Assembly: GCF_000959445.1 (NCBI RefSeq)
Contig: NZ_CP009630.1
Coordinates: forward strand, 372,001 to 436,000
Source: Burkholderia vietnamiensis LMG 10929
GTDB taxonomy: Bacteria > Pseudomonadota > Gammaproteobacteria > Burkholderiales > Burkholderiaceae
Length of the DNA stretch: 64,000 nt
Direction of reading: 5' to 3'
The translations under genes and the position numbers were made by a program. Shown one piece after another: positions 50,781 through 62,884 of the stretch; position 1 is the stretch's first letter; each line of letters starts with the position of its first letter. The notes beneath the pieces were generated by a model. That model searched no databases. It worked only from the letters and a program-made list of their open reading frames with translations, and was not told the DNA's origin.

Positions 50781-50811
50781 CGCACCCGCGGCCGATTGCG
50801 CCGCGGGTGCG
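50781..50811 (+). terminator. strong Rho-independent terminator
   Basis: The perfect 12-bp arms CGCACCCGCGGC and GCCGCGGGTGCG flank CGATTGC and are followed by TTCGTTTTCC. It ends the small gene at 50425-50703 and may also limit the convergent DUF2917 transcript. Confidence 0.75.
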
Positions 50812-50866
50812 TTCGTTTTCCGACGCGGTCGTTCGCTGCGTCAACGCGTTGCCCGGCAGCGCAGCG

Positions 50867-51241
50867 TCAGTCCCGCCTTCTCCCTCTTGCGGCGAGCCAG
50901 CCGCGCACCCGCGCGAGCGTGCGTCCGAGGCGGTCGCCGCGCCGCACGTATGCGGTCGTGATCGATGCTTCGGCGGGGCGGCCGTCGTAGGTGCCGAGCC
51001 AGATGCGATCGCCGCGCGCGATGCGCAGCACGTCGCCCGGCTGCACCCAGTAGTCGTCGACGCTCGGCGGGCGCGTGATCCACAGCGCGGCGCCGTGCGC
51101 GCGGATTTCCGCATCGCTCGGCGCGCGCCACGTCAGTGTCGTGTGCGGTGCAACCGCGAAGCGGATCACGACGGTCGGTAACGCGATCGCGCCGGCGCGG
51201 CGCGAGTCGGGACGGTCGAACAACGGGCTTGCCTGGTCCAT
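50867..51241 (-). CDS. DUF2917 family protein
   Basis: This 124-residue protein contains the DUF2917 core: HTTLTWRAPSDAE, ALWITRPPSVDDYWVQPGDV and LRIARGDRIWLGT, a small beta-rich cupin-like fold. The charged C-terminus (LARVRGWLAARGRRRD) is variable. Function is unknown. ATG 51241 has GGAG eight bases before it and is preferred to in-frame ATGs at 51253 and 51280. Confidence 0.83.
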   Translation of the reverse strand: MDQASPLFDRPDSRRAGAIALPTVVIRFAVAPHTTLTWRAPSDAEIRAHGAALWITRPPSVDDYWVQPGDVLRIARGDRIWLGTYDGRPAEASITTAYVRRGDRLGRTLARVRGWLAARGRRRD

Positions 51242-51290
51242 CGTCTGCTCCATTCGTTGGGCCGGACGAATGAAGCGCACCAGAACAAAA

Positions 51291-51317
51291 AGGCCTCATC
51301 CGTTTCCGGTGAGGCCT
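51291..51317 (-). terminator. intrinsic-terminator-like hairpin upstream of DUF2917
   Basis: The arms AGGCCTCA and TGAGGCCT (8 bp) flank TCCGTTTCCGG. On the minus strand TTTTTGTTC follows. It probably ends the transcript from the gene at 51779-51492, 175 bases away, or a short RNA in between, and it insulates the DUF2917 gene. Confidence 0.6.
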
Positions 51318-51491
51318 CGTGTGACATGCGTACTGCTCGGATGCTAACGCACAAGCGCCTCCCGTGATCCATTCTTTCGAATGTTCACCGAGCAATGAAT
51401 CGCGATGGCGATGAGCTTGAACGTAGGCATGCGAACGAGTGTGTCGATGTCGTACGGCGTTGTCAACGACTATTTGGGCGTCGCGCGGCGC

Positions 51492-51779
51492 TCACGCGTC
51501 GCGCTGCGCGAGGCCGTTCACGAGCAGTTCGGACAGCAGGCCCGTCATCCCGTTCGGATGGGTGGCCGCACGCGCCTTCAGCTGTTCGACGAGTTCGGCG
51601 TTGAGCTTGCACGCGAACGGCACGAGGCCCTGTTCCTGGTCGAGCTTGCGCTGTGCGCGGCGATCGAGCTTCGCCGCTTCGTCGGCGCCCTTGCCGAAGC
51701 GCGCGGAGCCGGACTGCTTCATCGCTTGCGTGAGCTTCAGCGCCTTGTTCTTTTCGAGATCGGTTTTCTTCATGGCCAT
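51492..51779 (-). CDS. small protein with possible ribbon-helix-helix fold
   Basis: This 95-residue protein starts at ATG 51779 behind GGAGG. The N-terminal third is lysine-rich (MAMKKTDLEKNKALKLTQAM). The C-terminal part (FACKLNAELVEQLKARA, then GMTGLLSELLVNGLAQ) has the strand-helix-helix pattern of CopG/Arc-type DNA-binding proteins. No toxin partner is adjacent. It is probably a conserved Burkholderia regulator of unknown role. Confidence 0.72.
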   Translation of the reverse strand: MAMKKTDLEKNKALKLTQAMKQSGSARFGKGADEAAKLDRRAQRKLDQEQGLVPFACKLNAELVEQLKARAATHPNGMTGLLSELLVNGLAQRDA

Positions 51780-52179
51780 CGCGGCACCTCCGGGAAATGA
51801 AGCCGCGATTGTACGCATTTCGGCGCACGCACCGCCGGAACCGTCGAGTTGCAGGGCGTGGCGCGGCGCGGGCGTCGTCCTTCGTCGCGCTCCGGTTGCC
51901 GTTCTGCGCGGCGGGCCGGCGCGTCATGTCATATATGAAGCGCCGGTTCGAGCCTTCGCAACGCGGTGTGTATGTAACCGGCCTTGAAGTCACGCAGCGC
52001 TGCGCCGCTCGGGTTCGAGAACGGCGGCCGGCAACCGCGGTAGGGACGGGAGGCACCAGGACGCGGCGCAGCGCCCCACGCGAGGTCCGCGCACGCGTCC
52101 GGATGTCGCGCCGGATCAATTCGCCGTCGCGTCGTGGCGCGACGCTGTCAAATTGCCGAAATAATTTCGTCACATCATT

Positions 52180-52218
52180 CGCCCCCATTCGACGCCTTTG
52201 CGGCCTCGAATGGGGGCG
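52180..52218. promoter_or_regulatory. 13-bp perfect inverted repeat upstream of the phosphatase gene
   Basis: CGCCCCCATTCGA and TCGAATGGGGGCG are separated by 13 bases, ending 63 bases before the start codon. It is not followed by a T-run, so it is more likely an operator or a leader hairpin than a terminator. It lies within the 502-base gene-free stretch 51780-52281. Confidence 0.5.
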
Positions 52219-52281
52219 ATGTGTCGCGCGTCGCGCGGGGCAGCGGCCGAAGCCGATTCGGCATTTCAACGGAGAGATACC

Positions 52282-53559
52282 ATGCAACGCCGCAAGTTCA
52301 TCAACACCCTTGCCGCGGCGACCGCTGCGACGCCGCTGATGCTCAAGGCCGGCATGGCCGGCGCGAAGAGCGCGACCGCGCCGGACGCGCTGGACCCCGG
52401 CCGCTGGTCGCCGTTCAACGCCGCGCGCCTGCAGACGGTGCTCGACCGGCATGGCGTCGCGAGCGCGGGCTACGACGCCAGGCGCCGCCCGTATGCGGTG
52501 TTCGACTGGGACAACACGTGCATCATGAACGACTGCGAAGAAGCGTTGCTGATGTACCAGATCAACCATCTGCAATACAAGCTGACGCCCGACGAGTTCG
52601 TCGGCGTGATGTGGAAGGACGTGCCGAAGGGCGCGTTCATGAAGGACTACACGACCGTCGACGGCAAGCCGGTGACGATGGAGGATCTCGCCGCCGACGT
52701 CGAGTCCGACTACCGCTGGCTCCATGCGAACTACCAGGGCTTCGGCGGCGACAAGAGCCTCGACGAGATTCGCGAGACCGACCAGTTCAAGGACTTCCGC
52801 GCGAAGCTGTACTTCATGTACGACGCGATCTGCGACACGCATCCGCTCGAAGTCGGCTACAAGTGGATCATCTACTTCTACAAGAACATGACGACTGCCG
52901 AGCTGCAGGCGATGGCGCAAGCGTCGAACAACTACGGCATCGGCGACGCGCTGCGCAAGGTCCGCTACGAAAGCCCGAAGGCGCTGCCGGGCAAGGCGGG
53001 CGTGGTGGCCGACACGCATTTCCACGGCATCCGCATTCACGAGGAGATCCGCTCGGTGATGCATACGCTGCGCGCGAACGGCATCGACGTGTACGTGAGC
53101 ACCGCGTCGCTCGACGACGTCGTGCGCGTGTTCGCCGGCAACCCGAACTACGGCTACGGCGTGGCGCCCGAGAACGTGATCGGCCTGCGGCTCGACATGC
53201 AGGACGGCAAGTACACGAGCACCTATCCGGCCGGCTGGCATTTCAACTGGGGGCCCGGCAAGACGGTGGGGATCCGCAACGTCCTCGCGTCGAAGAAGGG
53301 CTACGGCCCGCTGCTGGTGTTCGGCGACAGCGACGGCGACGCGTGGATGCTGCGCGATTTCAAGGACACCGCAGCCGGCGTGATCGTCAACCGGATGAAG
53401 AAGGGCGAGATCGGCGCGGACAGCAAGCTCGCGTCCGAACAGATCGGCAACCCGGACGCGCGCTTCCTGCTGCAGGGCCGCGACGAGCACACCGGGCTGA
53501 TGATTCCCGACGAGAAGTCGATCAAGTACGGCAAGACCGAGCGCAAGCTGCTGGCCTGA
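52282..53559 (+). CDS. exported HAD-family acid phosphatase-like hydrolase
   Basis: This 425-residue protein has a twin-arginine-like signal (MQRRKFINTLAAATAATPLM), suggesting export of a folded enzyme. The HAD motif I is VFDWDNTCIMND (near residue 74) and the motif IV acidic cluster is FGDSDGDAWML. Between them lies a large cap with YKWIIYFYKNMT. Such proteins are annotated as haloacid-dehalogenase-like phosphatases; the substrate, perhaps a phosphomonoester or phosphocholine, is not shown. ATG 52282 follows GGAGAG. Confidence 0.82.
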   Translation: MQRRKFINTLAAATAATPLMLKAGMAGAKSATAPDALDPGRWSPFNAARLQTVLDRHGVASAGYDARRRPYAVFDWDNTCIMNDCEEALLMYQINHLQYKLTPDEFVGVMWKDVPKGAFMKDYTTVDGKPVTMEDLAADVESDYRWLHANYQGFGGDKSLDEIRETDQFKDFRAKLYFMYDAICDTHPLEVGYKWIIYFYKNMTTAELQAMAQASNNYGIGDALRKVRYESPKALPGKAGVVADTHFHGIRIHEEIRSVMHTLRANGIDVYVSTASLDDVVRVFAGNPNYGYGVAPENVIGLRLDMQDGKYTSTYPAGWHFNWGPGKTVGIRNVLASKKGYGPLLVFGDSDGDAWMLRDFKDTAAGVIVNRMKKGEIGADSKLASEQIGNPDARFLLQGRDEHTGLMIPDEKSIKYGKTERKLLA

Positions 53560-53572
53560 CGCGCACCGGACG

Positions 53573-53606
53573 CGGGCGCCGCCGCACCCATCGGCGCCGG
53601 CGCCCG
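53573..53606. terminator. hairpin between convergent phosphatase and slipin genes
   Basis: The 9-bp arms CGGGCGCCG and CGGCGCCCG are separated by 16 bases in the 60-base gap between the two stop codons. No T-run follows on either strand. It probably serves both transcripts weakly. Confidence 0.5.
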
Positions 53607-53619
53607 GCATATCCGAGCC

Positions 53620-54393
53620 TCAACGCTCGGGCGGTGCGCCCAGCCGGTCCAGCAACGCCCCGAGCAGATCGATCGGCAGCGGAAACACGATCGTCGAATT
53701 CTTGTCCGCCGCGATGGTCGTCAGGGTCTGCAGGTAGCGCAGCTGCATCGCCTGCGGCTGCTGCGCGAGCCGCTGCGCGGCCTGCAACAGCTTCTCCGAC
53801 GCCTGCAATTCGCCTTCCGCATGGATCACCTTCGCGCGCCGCTCGCGCTCGGCCTCGGCCTGCCGCGCGATCGCGCGGATCATCGTCTCGTTCAGGTCCA
53901 CGTGCTTGATCTCGACCGTCGACACCTTGATGCCCCACGCGTCGGTCTGCGCGTCGAGCGTCTTCTGGATGTCGGCGTTCAACTGCTCGCGCTCGGCGAG
54001 CAGCGCGTCGAGTTCGTGCTTGCCGAGCACCGCGCGCAGCGTCGTCTGCGCGAGCTGGCTCGTCGCCTCGAAGAAGCGCGCGACCTGGATCACGGCCTTT
54101 TCCGGATCGACGACGCGGAAATACACGACCGCATTGACCTTCACCGACACGTTGTCGCGCGTGATCACGTCTTGCGCGGGCACGTCGAACACGACGGTGC
54201 GCAGGTCGATCCGCACGACCTGCTGGACGATCGGGATGATCAGCACGAGGCCCGGCCCCTTGACCTTCCAGAAGCGGCCGAGCATGAACACGACGCCGCG
54301 CTCGTACTCGCGGAAGACGCGGATCGACGAGGCGACGAGCACCACGACGAAGACGATCAGGACGCTGCCGAAGCCGAACGTATAGCCGATCAT
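53620..54393 (-). CDS. slipin (stomatin/SPFH-family membrane protein)
   Basis: This 257-residue protein has one N-terminal membrane segment ([18 protein letters not shown]), followed by the SPFH domain: [40 protein letters not shown] and [12 protein letters not shown] charged helical tail follows ([20 protein letters not shown]). It forms membrane microdomain scaffolds and is usually paired with an NfeD protease. The start overlaps the end of the NfeD gene by 4 bases (ATGA), showing coupled translation. Confidence 0.92.
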   Translation of the reverse strand: MIGYTFGFGSVLIVFVVVLVASSIRVFREYERGVVFMLGRFWKVKGPGLVLIIPIVQQVVRIDLRTVVFDVPAQDVITRDNVSVKVNAVVYFRVVDPEKAVIQVARFFEATSQLAQTTLRAVLGKHELDALLAEREQLNADIQKTLDAQTDAWGIKVSTVEIKHVDLNETMIRAIARQAEAERERRAKVIHAEGELQASEKLLQAAQRLAQQPQAMQLRYLQTLTTIAADKNSTIVFPLPIDLLGALLDRLGAPPER

Positions 54394-55943
54394 GACGGGG
54401 CTCCCCGCTGTGGTGGTTCGTGTGCCGGCACGTCGTAGAGCGGCGTGACGGTGAGCGTCAGTCCGTGGCGGCCGGTGACGCGTACGCGACAGCCGGCCGC
54501 CAGCGGCGTGCTGCTCGCGACGCGCCAGCGCTCGCCGTGCACGCGCGCCCAGCCCGCCGCCGACGGCGCGGGGCCGGCGGCGCCGTGCGGCTGGTCCGGA
54601 CGCAGGCCGTCGTCGAGCACTTCGCCGACGCTGCCCAGCATCGCCTCGGCGCCCGTCACGACCGGCCGCCGCCGCGCGCGCAGCGCGACGCTCGACACGC
54701 CGGCCACCAGCAGCGCGCCGGCGGCCGCGAGGCCCGCGATCAGCGGCCACGGAATGCCGTAGCCCGGCACGTCGGTGTCGATCAGCATCAGCGCGCCGAT
54801 CGTGAACGCGACGATCCCGCCGAAACCGAGCACGCCGAACGTCGGCAGGAAGGCCTCGGCGACGAGGCAGCCGAGCCCGAGCAGCACGAGCCCGAGGCCC
54901 GCATAGCTGACCGGCAGCAACTGCATCGCGAACAGACCGATCAGCAGGCAGATGGTGCCGGCCACGCCCGGCAGCACGAAGCCCGGATTCGCGAATTCGA
55001 AGAACAGCCCGTAGATGCCGATCGTCAGCAGGATCAGCGCGACGTTCGGATCGGCGACGATCGACAGGAAGCGGCTGCGCCAGTCGGGCGCGAGCACGAC
55101 GAGCGGCGCGTGCGCGGTCGCGAGCCGCAGCGTGCCGGCGCTCGTCGTCACGGTGCGGCCGTCGAGCCGGCGCGCGAGATCGGCCGGGTCCTGCGCGATC
55201 AGATCGACGACGTGCTGCGCGCGCGCGTCGTTCGCGGACAGGCTCACGGCCTCGCGCACCGCGCGCTCGGCCCAGTCGGCATTGCGCTCGCGCAGCTGCG
55301 CGAGGCCGCGGATGTACGCGGCGGCGTCCTGCGTCGCCTTGCGGATTTCGGTCGATTGCGTGTCGTTCGGCAATTCGGCCGACGTCGCCGACGTGCCGGA
55401 TGCGCCCGAGGCCGCGGCAGGCGACGATCGCGGCGTACCCGGCGCGCCGCCGCCGATCCCGAACTGCACCGGCGACGCCGCGCCGAGATTGGTGCCGGGC
55501 GCCATCGCGGCGACGTGGCTCGCGTAGACGATATAGGTGCCGGCGCTCGCGGCCCGTGCGCCGCCCGGCGCGACGAAGGCCGCCACGGGCACCGGCGAGC
55601 CGACGATTGCCTTGATGATCTGGCGCATCGACGTGTCGAGCCCGCCGGGCGTATCGAGCTGCAGGATCGCGAGCGGCGCATGCACGCTTGCCGCACGGTC
55701 GAGCGACCGGACGATGAAGTCGGCACTGGCCGGCCCGATCGCGCCGTTGACCGGAATCACGACGACCGGCGCCGCGGCGGCGGGCGCGTCGGCCGGCGCG
55801 GCGGCGCCTGGAGCGGCCACCGCCGCGCACACGACCAGCAGCGCGGCGAACAGCGCGGCGCGCGCGACCCGCGCGGACAGCGGGTGACGGGAACGGGCGC
55901 CGCGCGCGGCGGGCGCCGGCGGCGCGTGACGATGAATGCGCAT
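54390..55943 (-). CDS. NfeD-type membrane serine protease
   Basis: This is a 517-residue protein. A signal or anchor is at about residues 25-48. A ClpP-like protease domain follows with [17 protein letters not shown] and the nucleophile serine in [11 protein letters not shown], with the catalytic lysine expected near [11 protein letters not shown]. Four or five membrane helices ([20 protein letters not shown]) and a C-terminal OB-fold NfeD domain complete it. Family members cleave stomatin partners. This is the long form, fused to the protease. It is transcribed ahead of the slipin gene. Confidence 0.9.
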   Translation of the reverse strand: MRIHRHAPPAPAARGARSRHPLSARVARAALFAALLVVCAAVAAPGAAAPADAPAAAAPVVVIPVNGAIGPASADFIVRSLDRAASVHAPLAILQLDTPGGLDTSMRQIIKAIVGSPVPVAAFVAPGGARAASAGTYIVYASHVAAMAPGTNLGAASPVQFGIGGGAPGTPRSSPAAASGASGTSATSAELPNDTQSTEIRKATQDAAAYIRGLAQLRERNADWAERAVREAVSLSANDARAQHVVDLIAQDPADLARRLDGRTVTTSAGTLRLATAHAPLVVLAPDWRSRFLSIVADPNVALILLTIGIYGLFFEFANPGFVLPGVAGTICLLIGLFAMQLLPVSYAGLGLVLLGLGCLVAEAFLPTFGVLGFGGIVAFTIGALMLIDTDVPGYGIPWPLIAGLAAAGALLVAGVSSVALRARRRPVVTGAEAMLGSVGEVLDDGLRPDQPHGAAGPAPSAAGWARVHGERWRVASSTPLAAGCRVRVTGRHGLTLTVTPLYDVPAHEPPQRGAPS

Positions 55944-56054
55944 CGGGGCGTCCGGGCTGCGCGCGGCCGCGCGCCGTCCGGCTCGCGGAAATGGGCGTTG
56001 GCCCGATGCTTGAAGATTAGGCGCTTTCGGCGGAAAGCGCGAAGGCGGCGGCGT

Positions 56055-57089
56055 TCAGCGCGCGCCGCCCGCGCGCGCAAGCGCCTCTTCGCGGTACTCG
56101 GCCGGGCTGCGCCCGCTCCATTTGCGAAACGCGCGGTAGAACGCGCTCGGTTCCGCGAACCCGGTGGCCGCCGCGACGTCGGCGATCGTGCGCGACGGAT
56201 CGGCCAGCGCCTCGAACGCGAGATCGCGTCGCAGCGTGTCCTTGATCGACTGGTAGGCCTGGCCTTCCTGGTGCAGCTTGCGCCTGAGCGTCGCCTCGGC
56301 CACGTGCAGCCGCGCGGCCATCCCGTCCGCGCCCGGCCACGACGCGGGCGGCATCCCGCGCAGCACGGCGCGCACGCGCTGCGCGAGCGCGTTCGGATTG
56401 CGGTACTTGACGATGAAGCTGGCCGGCGCGTTGCGCAGGAAGGTTTTCAGCGTCTTCGCGTTCTGCACGACGGGCAGCGTCGCGAATTCCGGATCGAAAT
56501 CGACATACGAATCGGGCTGGTTGAACCGCATGTCGTCGCACAGCATCGACGGATATTCGTGATCGGCGGGCGGCGTGTCGCAGCGAAAGCTCGCGTGCAG
56601 CACCGGGATGCGCCGCCCGATCAGCCAGCAGGTCAGCCCGTACACGATGATGAAATAGGTCGCGTACGTGAACATCGCCGGCGCAGCGCCGTTGTTGCGG
56701 TGCACGAAGCGCAGCCGCACACGCTGCGGATTGGCGTCGAGCTCCGCGTGGAGATCGTCGAGCACGCAGTGCATGAAGTTCACCGCGCGCGCCATTGCGC
56801 GCAGCCCGTCCTGCGCGGACAGCGCGGCCTGGCTCATCGCGATGAAGCTGCCACTGCGCATCGGATGGCGGTCCTGCCCGAAAAACTCGTCGTCGAGCGC
56901 GCGCGCGATCGCATTCCACAGCGCGCCGTATTGCTGCGCGCTCACGCGCGCGCGCGGCTGCGCGAGCAGCGCGGGCGCGATGCCGGCCTGCGCGAGCAGC
57001 GGCTCCGCCGCGACGCCGCGGCGGGCGGCCAGCGCGACGCTGTACGCGACCAGGCTGATCGCGATGGTTCCCTTTTCGTCCTGCTTCAT
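56055..57089 (-). CDS. AraC-family regulator with OruR/ArgR-like N-terminal domain
   Basis: This 344-residue protein has an N-terminal Arabinose_bd-type domain (AISLVAYSVALAARRGVAAE through about residue 200). A C-terminal AraC helix-turn-helix follows (HVAEATLRRKLHQEG, DVAAATGFAEPSAFYRAFRK). It is divergent from the valine/isobutyrate operon, with 137 bases between starts, so it is the likely regulator, comparable in position to MmsR of Pseudomonas. A GCGCTTTC/GAAAGCGC hairpin lies 15-34 bases after its stop. Confidence 0.87.
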   Translation of the reverse strand: MKQDEKGTIAISLVAYSVALAARRGVAAEPLLAQAGIAPALLAQPRARVSAQQYGALWNAIARALDDEFFGQDRHPMRSGSFIAMSQAALSAQDGLRAMARAVNFMHCVLDDLHAELDANPQRVRLRFVHRNNGAAPAMFTYATYFIIVYGLTCWLIGRRIPVLHASFRCDTPPADHEYPSMLCDDMRFNQPDSYVDFDPEFATLPVVQNAKTLKTFLRNAPASFIVKYRNPNALAQRVRAVLRGMPPASWPGADGMAARLHVAEATLRRKLHQEGQAYQSIKDTLRRDLAFEALADPSRTIADVAAATGFAEPSAFYRAFRKWSGRSPAEYREEALARAGGAR

Positions 57090-57181
57090 CCGTATCGCCG
57101 GTATGGCAAAAACGCTCAGTGTAAATGAGCGGCGCGAGCATCGAACACCGGCGCGCGCTTGCCTACACTTGTTGCATCTAA

Positions 57182-58360
<1,179 letters not shown>

Positions 58361-58414
58361 GCGGCCGCGCGCGCAATGGAGCAACGGGCAATCAGGCAGG
58401 GCACGCAGCGACGC

Positions 58415-58441
58415 GGTGAAGGTGGTGAAGGCGGTGAACGC
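58415..58441 (+). repeat. three imperfect 9-base tandem repeats
   Basis: GGTGAAGGT, GGTGAAGGC and GGTGAACGC follow one another in the 221-base gap between the acyl-CoA dehydrogenase and acyl-CoA synthetase genes. The gap has no gene. The repeat could be a protein or RNA-binding site, or simple sequence drift. Confidence 0.6.
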
Positions 58442-58581
58442 GGCACGCAACGACGTGACCGTGCGCCGCGACGATGGGGGACCGGCGCATGCGCCGGTCG
58501 TCCGCAGTATGGATGGAGACAATTCGGGCACGGAGCGCGAGCAAGGTGCGATGCACCGACGCTCGCGGACGGGAGAACACG

Positions 58582-60294
58582 ATGACGGTACAGGCATTCC
58601 TGGACGCACGCGACTTTCTGCTGCGCCATCGCACCGACTACGAAACCGCGTACCGCGATTTCGAATGGCCGGTGCTCGATGCGTTCAACTGGGCGCTCGA
58701 TTATTTCGACCCGATGGCGCGCGGCAACGACGCGCCCGCGCTGTGGATCGTCGATGCGGCGACCGGGACGGGCGACCCGTATTCGTTCGCGCAGATGTCC
58801 GAGCGCTCGTCGCGGATCGCGAACTGGCTGCGCGGCATCGGCGTCGTGCGCGGCGACCGGATCCTGCTGATGCTGCCGAACCGCGTCGAGCTGTGGGACG
58901 CGATGCTCGCCGCGATGAAGCTCGGCGCGGTCGTGCTGCCCGCGACCACGCAGCTGTCGGCCGACGACGTGCGCGATCGCGTGCAGATCGGCGGCGCGAC
59001 CTATGCGATCGTCGACGAGCACGAAACCGCGAAGTTCGAACAGGCGGGCCTCGGGCTGAAGCGGAAGATCGTGGCCGGCGCGCCGCGCGACGGCTGGCTC
59101 GCGATGAACGACGGCTACGCGGCGAGCGCGGCGTTCGAGCCCGACGCCGTCACGCGGTCGAACGAAGCGATGTTGCTGTACTTCACGTCGGGCACGACGT
59201 CGAAGCCGAAGCTCGTCGAGCATACGCACCGCACGTACCCGGTCGGGCACCTGTCGACGATGTACTGGATCGGGCTGCAACCGGGCGACATCCATTGGAA
59301 CATCAGCTCGCCGGGCTGGGCGAAGCACGCGTGGAGCTGCTTCTTCGCGCCGTGGAATGCGCAGGCGTGCGTGTTCGTCTTCAACTACGCGCGCTTCGAG
59401 CCGAAGGCGGTGCTCGATGCGCTCGTCAAATACCGCGTGACGACGCTGTGCGCGCCGCCGACCGTGTGGCGCATGCTCGTGCAGCAGCCGCTCGCGACGT
59501 TCGACGTGCAACTGCGCGAGATCGTCGGCGCGGGCGAGCCGCTCAATCCGGAGATCATCGAGCGCGTGAAGAAGGCGTGGGGCATCACGATTCGCGACGG
59601 CTACGGCCAGACCGAAACCACCTGCCTGATCGGCAACACGCCGGGGCAGCCGGTCGTCGCGGGCTCGATGGGCCGGCCGCTGCCCGGCTACCGGATCGCG
59701 CTGCTGGACCCGGACGGCGCGCCCGTCGGCGAAGGCGAGGTCGCCTTGCCGCTCGGCGGCGGCACCGGCGCGATGCGCCCGGTCGGGCTGATGAACGGCT
59801 ACGCGAACAACCCGGATGCGACCGCGTACGCGATGCGCGACGGCCACTACCGCACGTCCGACATCGCGATGCGCGGCGACGACGGCTACTACGTGTACGT
59901 CGGCCGCGCGGACGACGTGTTCAAGTCGTCCGACTACCGGCTCAGCCCGTTCGAGCTCGAAAGCGTGCTGATCGAGCACCCGGCGATCGCGGAAGCGGCC
60001 GTGGTGCCGAGCCCGGACCCGGTGCGGCTGTCGGTGCCGAAGACCTTCATCACGTTGCGCGACGGCTTCGAGGAAAGCCCGGCGCTCGCGCTGGAGATCT
60101 TCCGCTTTTCGCGCGAGAAGCTCGCGCCGTACAAGCGCATTCGCCGACTGCAGTTCGCCGAGCTGCCCAAGACCATCTCGGGAAAGATCCGTCGCGTCGA
60201 GCTGCGCCGCCGCGAGATCGAGCGCGGCGACGATGCGACCGCACGCATGCCCGGCGAGTACTGGGAAGAAGATTTCGCCGCCGAACTGAAGTGA
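58582..60294 (+). CDS. AMP-binding acyl-CoA synthetase
   Basis: This 570-residue adenylate-forming enzyme has the P-loop motif LLYFTSGTTSKPKLVEHTH (near residue 200), the adenine motif DGYGQTET, the hinge aspartate in YRTSDIAMRGDDGYY and the catalytic lysine in PKTISGKIRR. It activates a carboxylic acid to its CoA ester. In this operon a short branched acid such as isobutyrate is the likely substrate (inference). ATG 58582 follows GGGAGAACACG. Medium-chain acids remain possible. Confidence 0.88.
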   Translation: MTVQAFLDARDFLLRHRTDYETAYRDFEWPVLDAFNWALDYFDPMARGNDAPALWIVDAATGTGDPYSFAQMSERSSRIANWLRGIGVVRGDRILLMLPNRVELWDAMLAAMKLGAVVLPATTQLSADDVRDRVQIGGATYAIVDEHETAKFEQAGLGLKRKIVAGAPRDGWLAMNDGYAASAAFEPDAVTRSNEAMLLYFTSGTTSKPKLVEHTHRTYPVGHLSTMYWIGLQPGDIHWNISSPGWAKHAWSCFFAPWNAQACVFVFNYARFEPKAVLDALVKYRVTTLCAPPTVWRMLVQQPLATFDVQLREIVGAGEPLNPEIIERVKKAWGITIRDGYGQTETTCLIGNTPGQPVVAGSMGRPLPGYRIALLDPDGAPVGEGEVALPLGGGTGAMRPVGLMNGYANNPDATAYAMRDGHYRTSDIAMRGDDGYYVYVGRADDVFKSSDYRLSPFELESVLIEHPAIAEAAVVPSPDPVRLSVPKTFITLRDGFEESPALALEIFRFSREKLAPYKRIRRLQFAELPKTISGKIRRVELRRREIERGDDATARMPGEYWEEDFAAELK

Positions 60295-60436
60295 CCGCCG
60301 GCGGGCCGGGCGCGCCGCTTGCGGCGATCATGCGCGGCCCGTCGACGCGGCAGAAGATGATCTAACCGATCGAACCGACTGACCCGGCCGCCCGGCGCGA
60401 GCGCGCGACGCGGCCCACTGCAAGGAGAGCACACCG

Positions 60437-61966
<1,530 letters not shown>

Positions 61967-61984
61967 GCCGGGGAGGACACCAAC

Positions 61985-62884
61985 ATGAAGATCGGATTCA
62001 TCGGCCTCGGCCACATGGGTGCGCCGATGGCGCTGAACCTGCTGAAGGCCGGCCACGAAGTGCATGCGTTCGACCTGAGCGCCGATGCATTGCGCGCGCT
62101 GCAGGACGCCGGCGCGCAGGTGGCCGCGTCGCCGCGCGATGCGGCGGCCGGCGCGGCGTTCGTGATCACGATGCTGCCGGCCGCGCCGCACGTGCGCTCG
62201 GTGCTCGCCGGCGAGAACGGCGTGCTGGCCGGCCTGGGCGCCGGCGCGACCGTGATCGATTCGAGCACGATCGACCCGGCGAGCGCGCAGGCGTTCGGCG
62301 CGCTCGTGCGCGAGCACGGCGGCGCGTTCGTCGATGCGCCGGTGTCGGGCGGCACCGGCGGCGCGGCCGCCGGCACGCTGACCTTCATGGTCGGCGGCAG
62401 CGACGCCGATTTCGAGCGCGTGAAGCCCGTGCTCGCCGCGATGGGCAAGAACATCGTCCACTGCGGCGCGACCGGGATGGGGCAGGTCGCGAAGGTCTGC
62501 AACAACCTCGTGCTCGGCATCTCGATGGCGGCCGTGTCGGAGGCGATGTCGCTCGGCGTCGCGCTCGGCATCGATCCGAAGGTGCTGGCCGGCATCGTCA
62601 ACACGTCGACGGGCCGCTGCTGGAGCTCGGACACCTACAACCCGTATCCGGGCGTGATCGACACCGCGCCTTCGTCGCGCGGCTACAGCGGCGGCTTCGG
62701 CACCGATCTGATGCTGAAGGATCTCGGCCTCGCGAACGATGCCGCGCGGCAGGCGCGCCAGCCCGTCTATCTCGGCGCGCTCGCGCAGCAGCTGTACCAG
62801 ACGATGAGCAGCCGCGGCGACGGCCAACTCGATTTCTCGGCGGTGATCCGCCTGTACCAACCGGCTGGCAAGAAGGACGCGTGA
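61985..62884 (+). CDS. mmsB: 3-hydroxyisobutyrate dehydrogenase
   Basis: This 299-residue beta-hydroxyacid dehydrogenase has the dinucleotide loop GFIGLGHMGAPMALNLLKAG at residues 4-23, the substrate-site DAPVSGGTGGA and the catalytic lysine in MGQVAKVCNN. It oxidises 3-hydroxyisobutyrate to methylmalonate semialdehyde, the substrate of MmsA. Its stop overlaps the start of the next gene. Confidence 0.93.
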   Translation: MKIGFIGLGHMGAPMALNLLKAGHEVHAFDLSADALRALQDAGAQVAASPRDAAAGAAFVITMLPAAPHVRSVLAGENGVLAGLGAGATVIDSSTIDPASAQAFGALVREHGGAFVDAPVSGGTGGAAAGTLTFMVGGSDADFERVKPVLAAMGKNIVHCGATGMGQVAKVCNNLVLGISMAAVSEAMSLGVALGIDPKVLAGIVNTSTGRCWSSDTYNPYPGVIDTAPSSRGYSGGFGTDLMLKDLGLANDAARQARQPVYLGALAQQLYQTMSSRGDGQLDFSAVIRLYQPAGKKDA

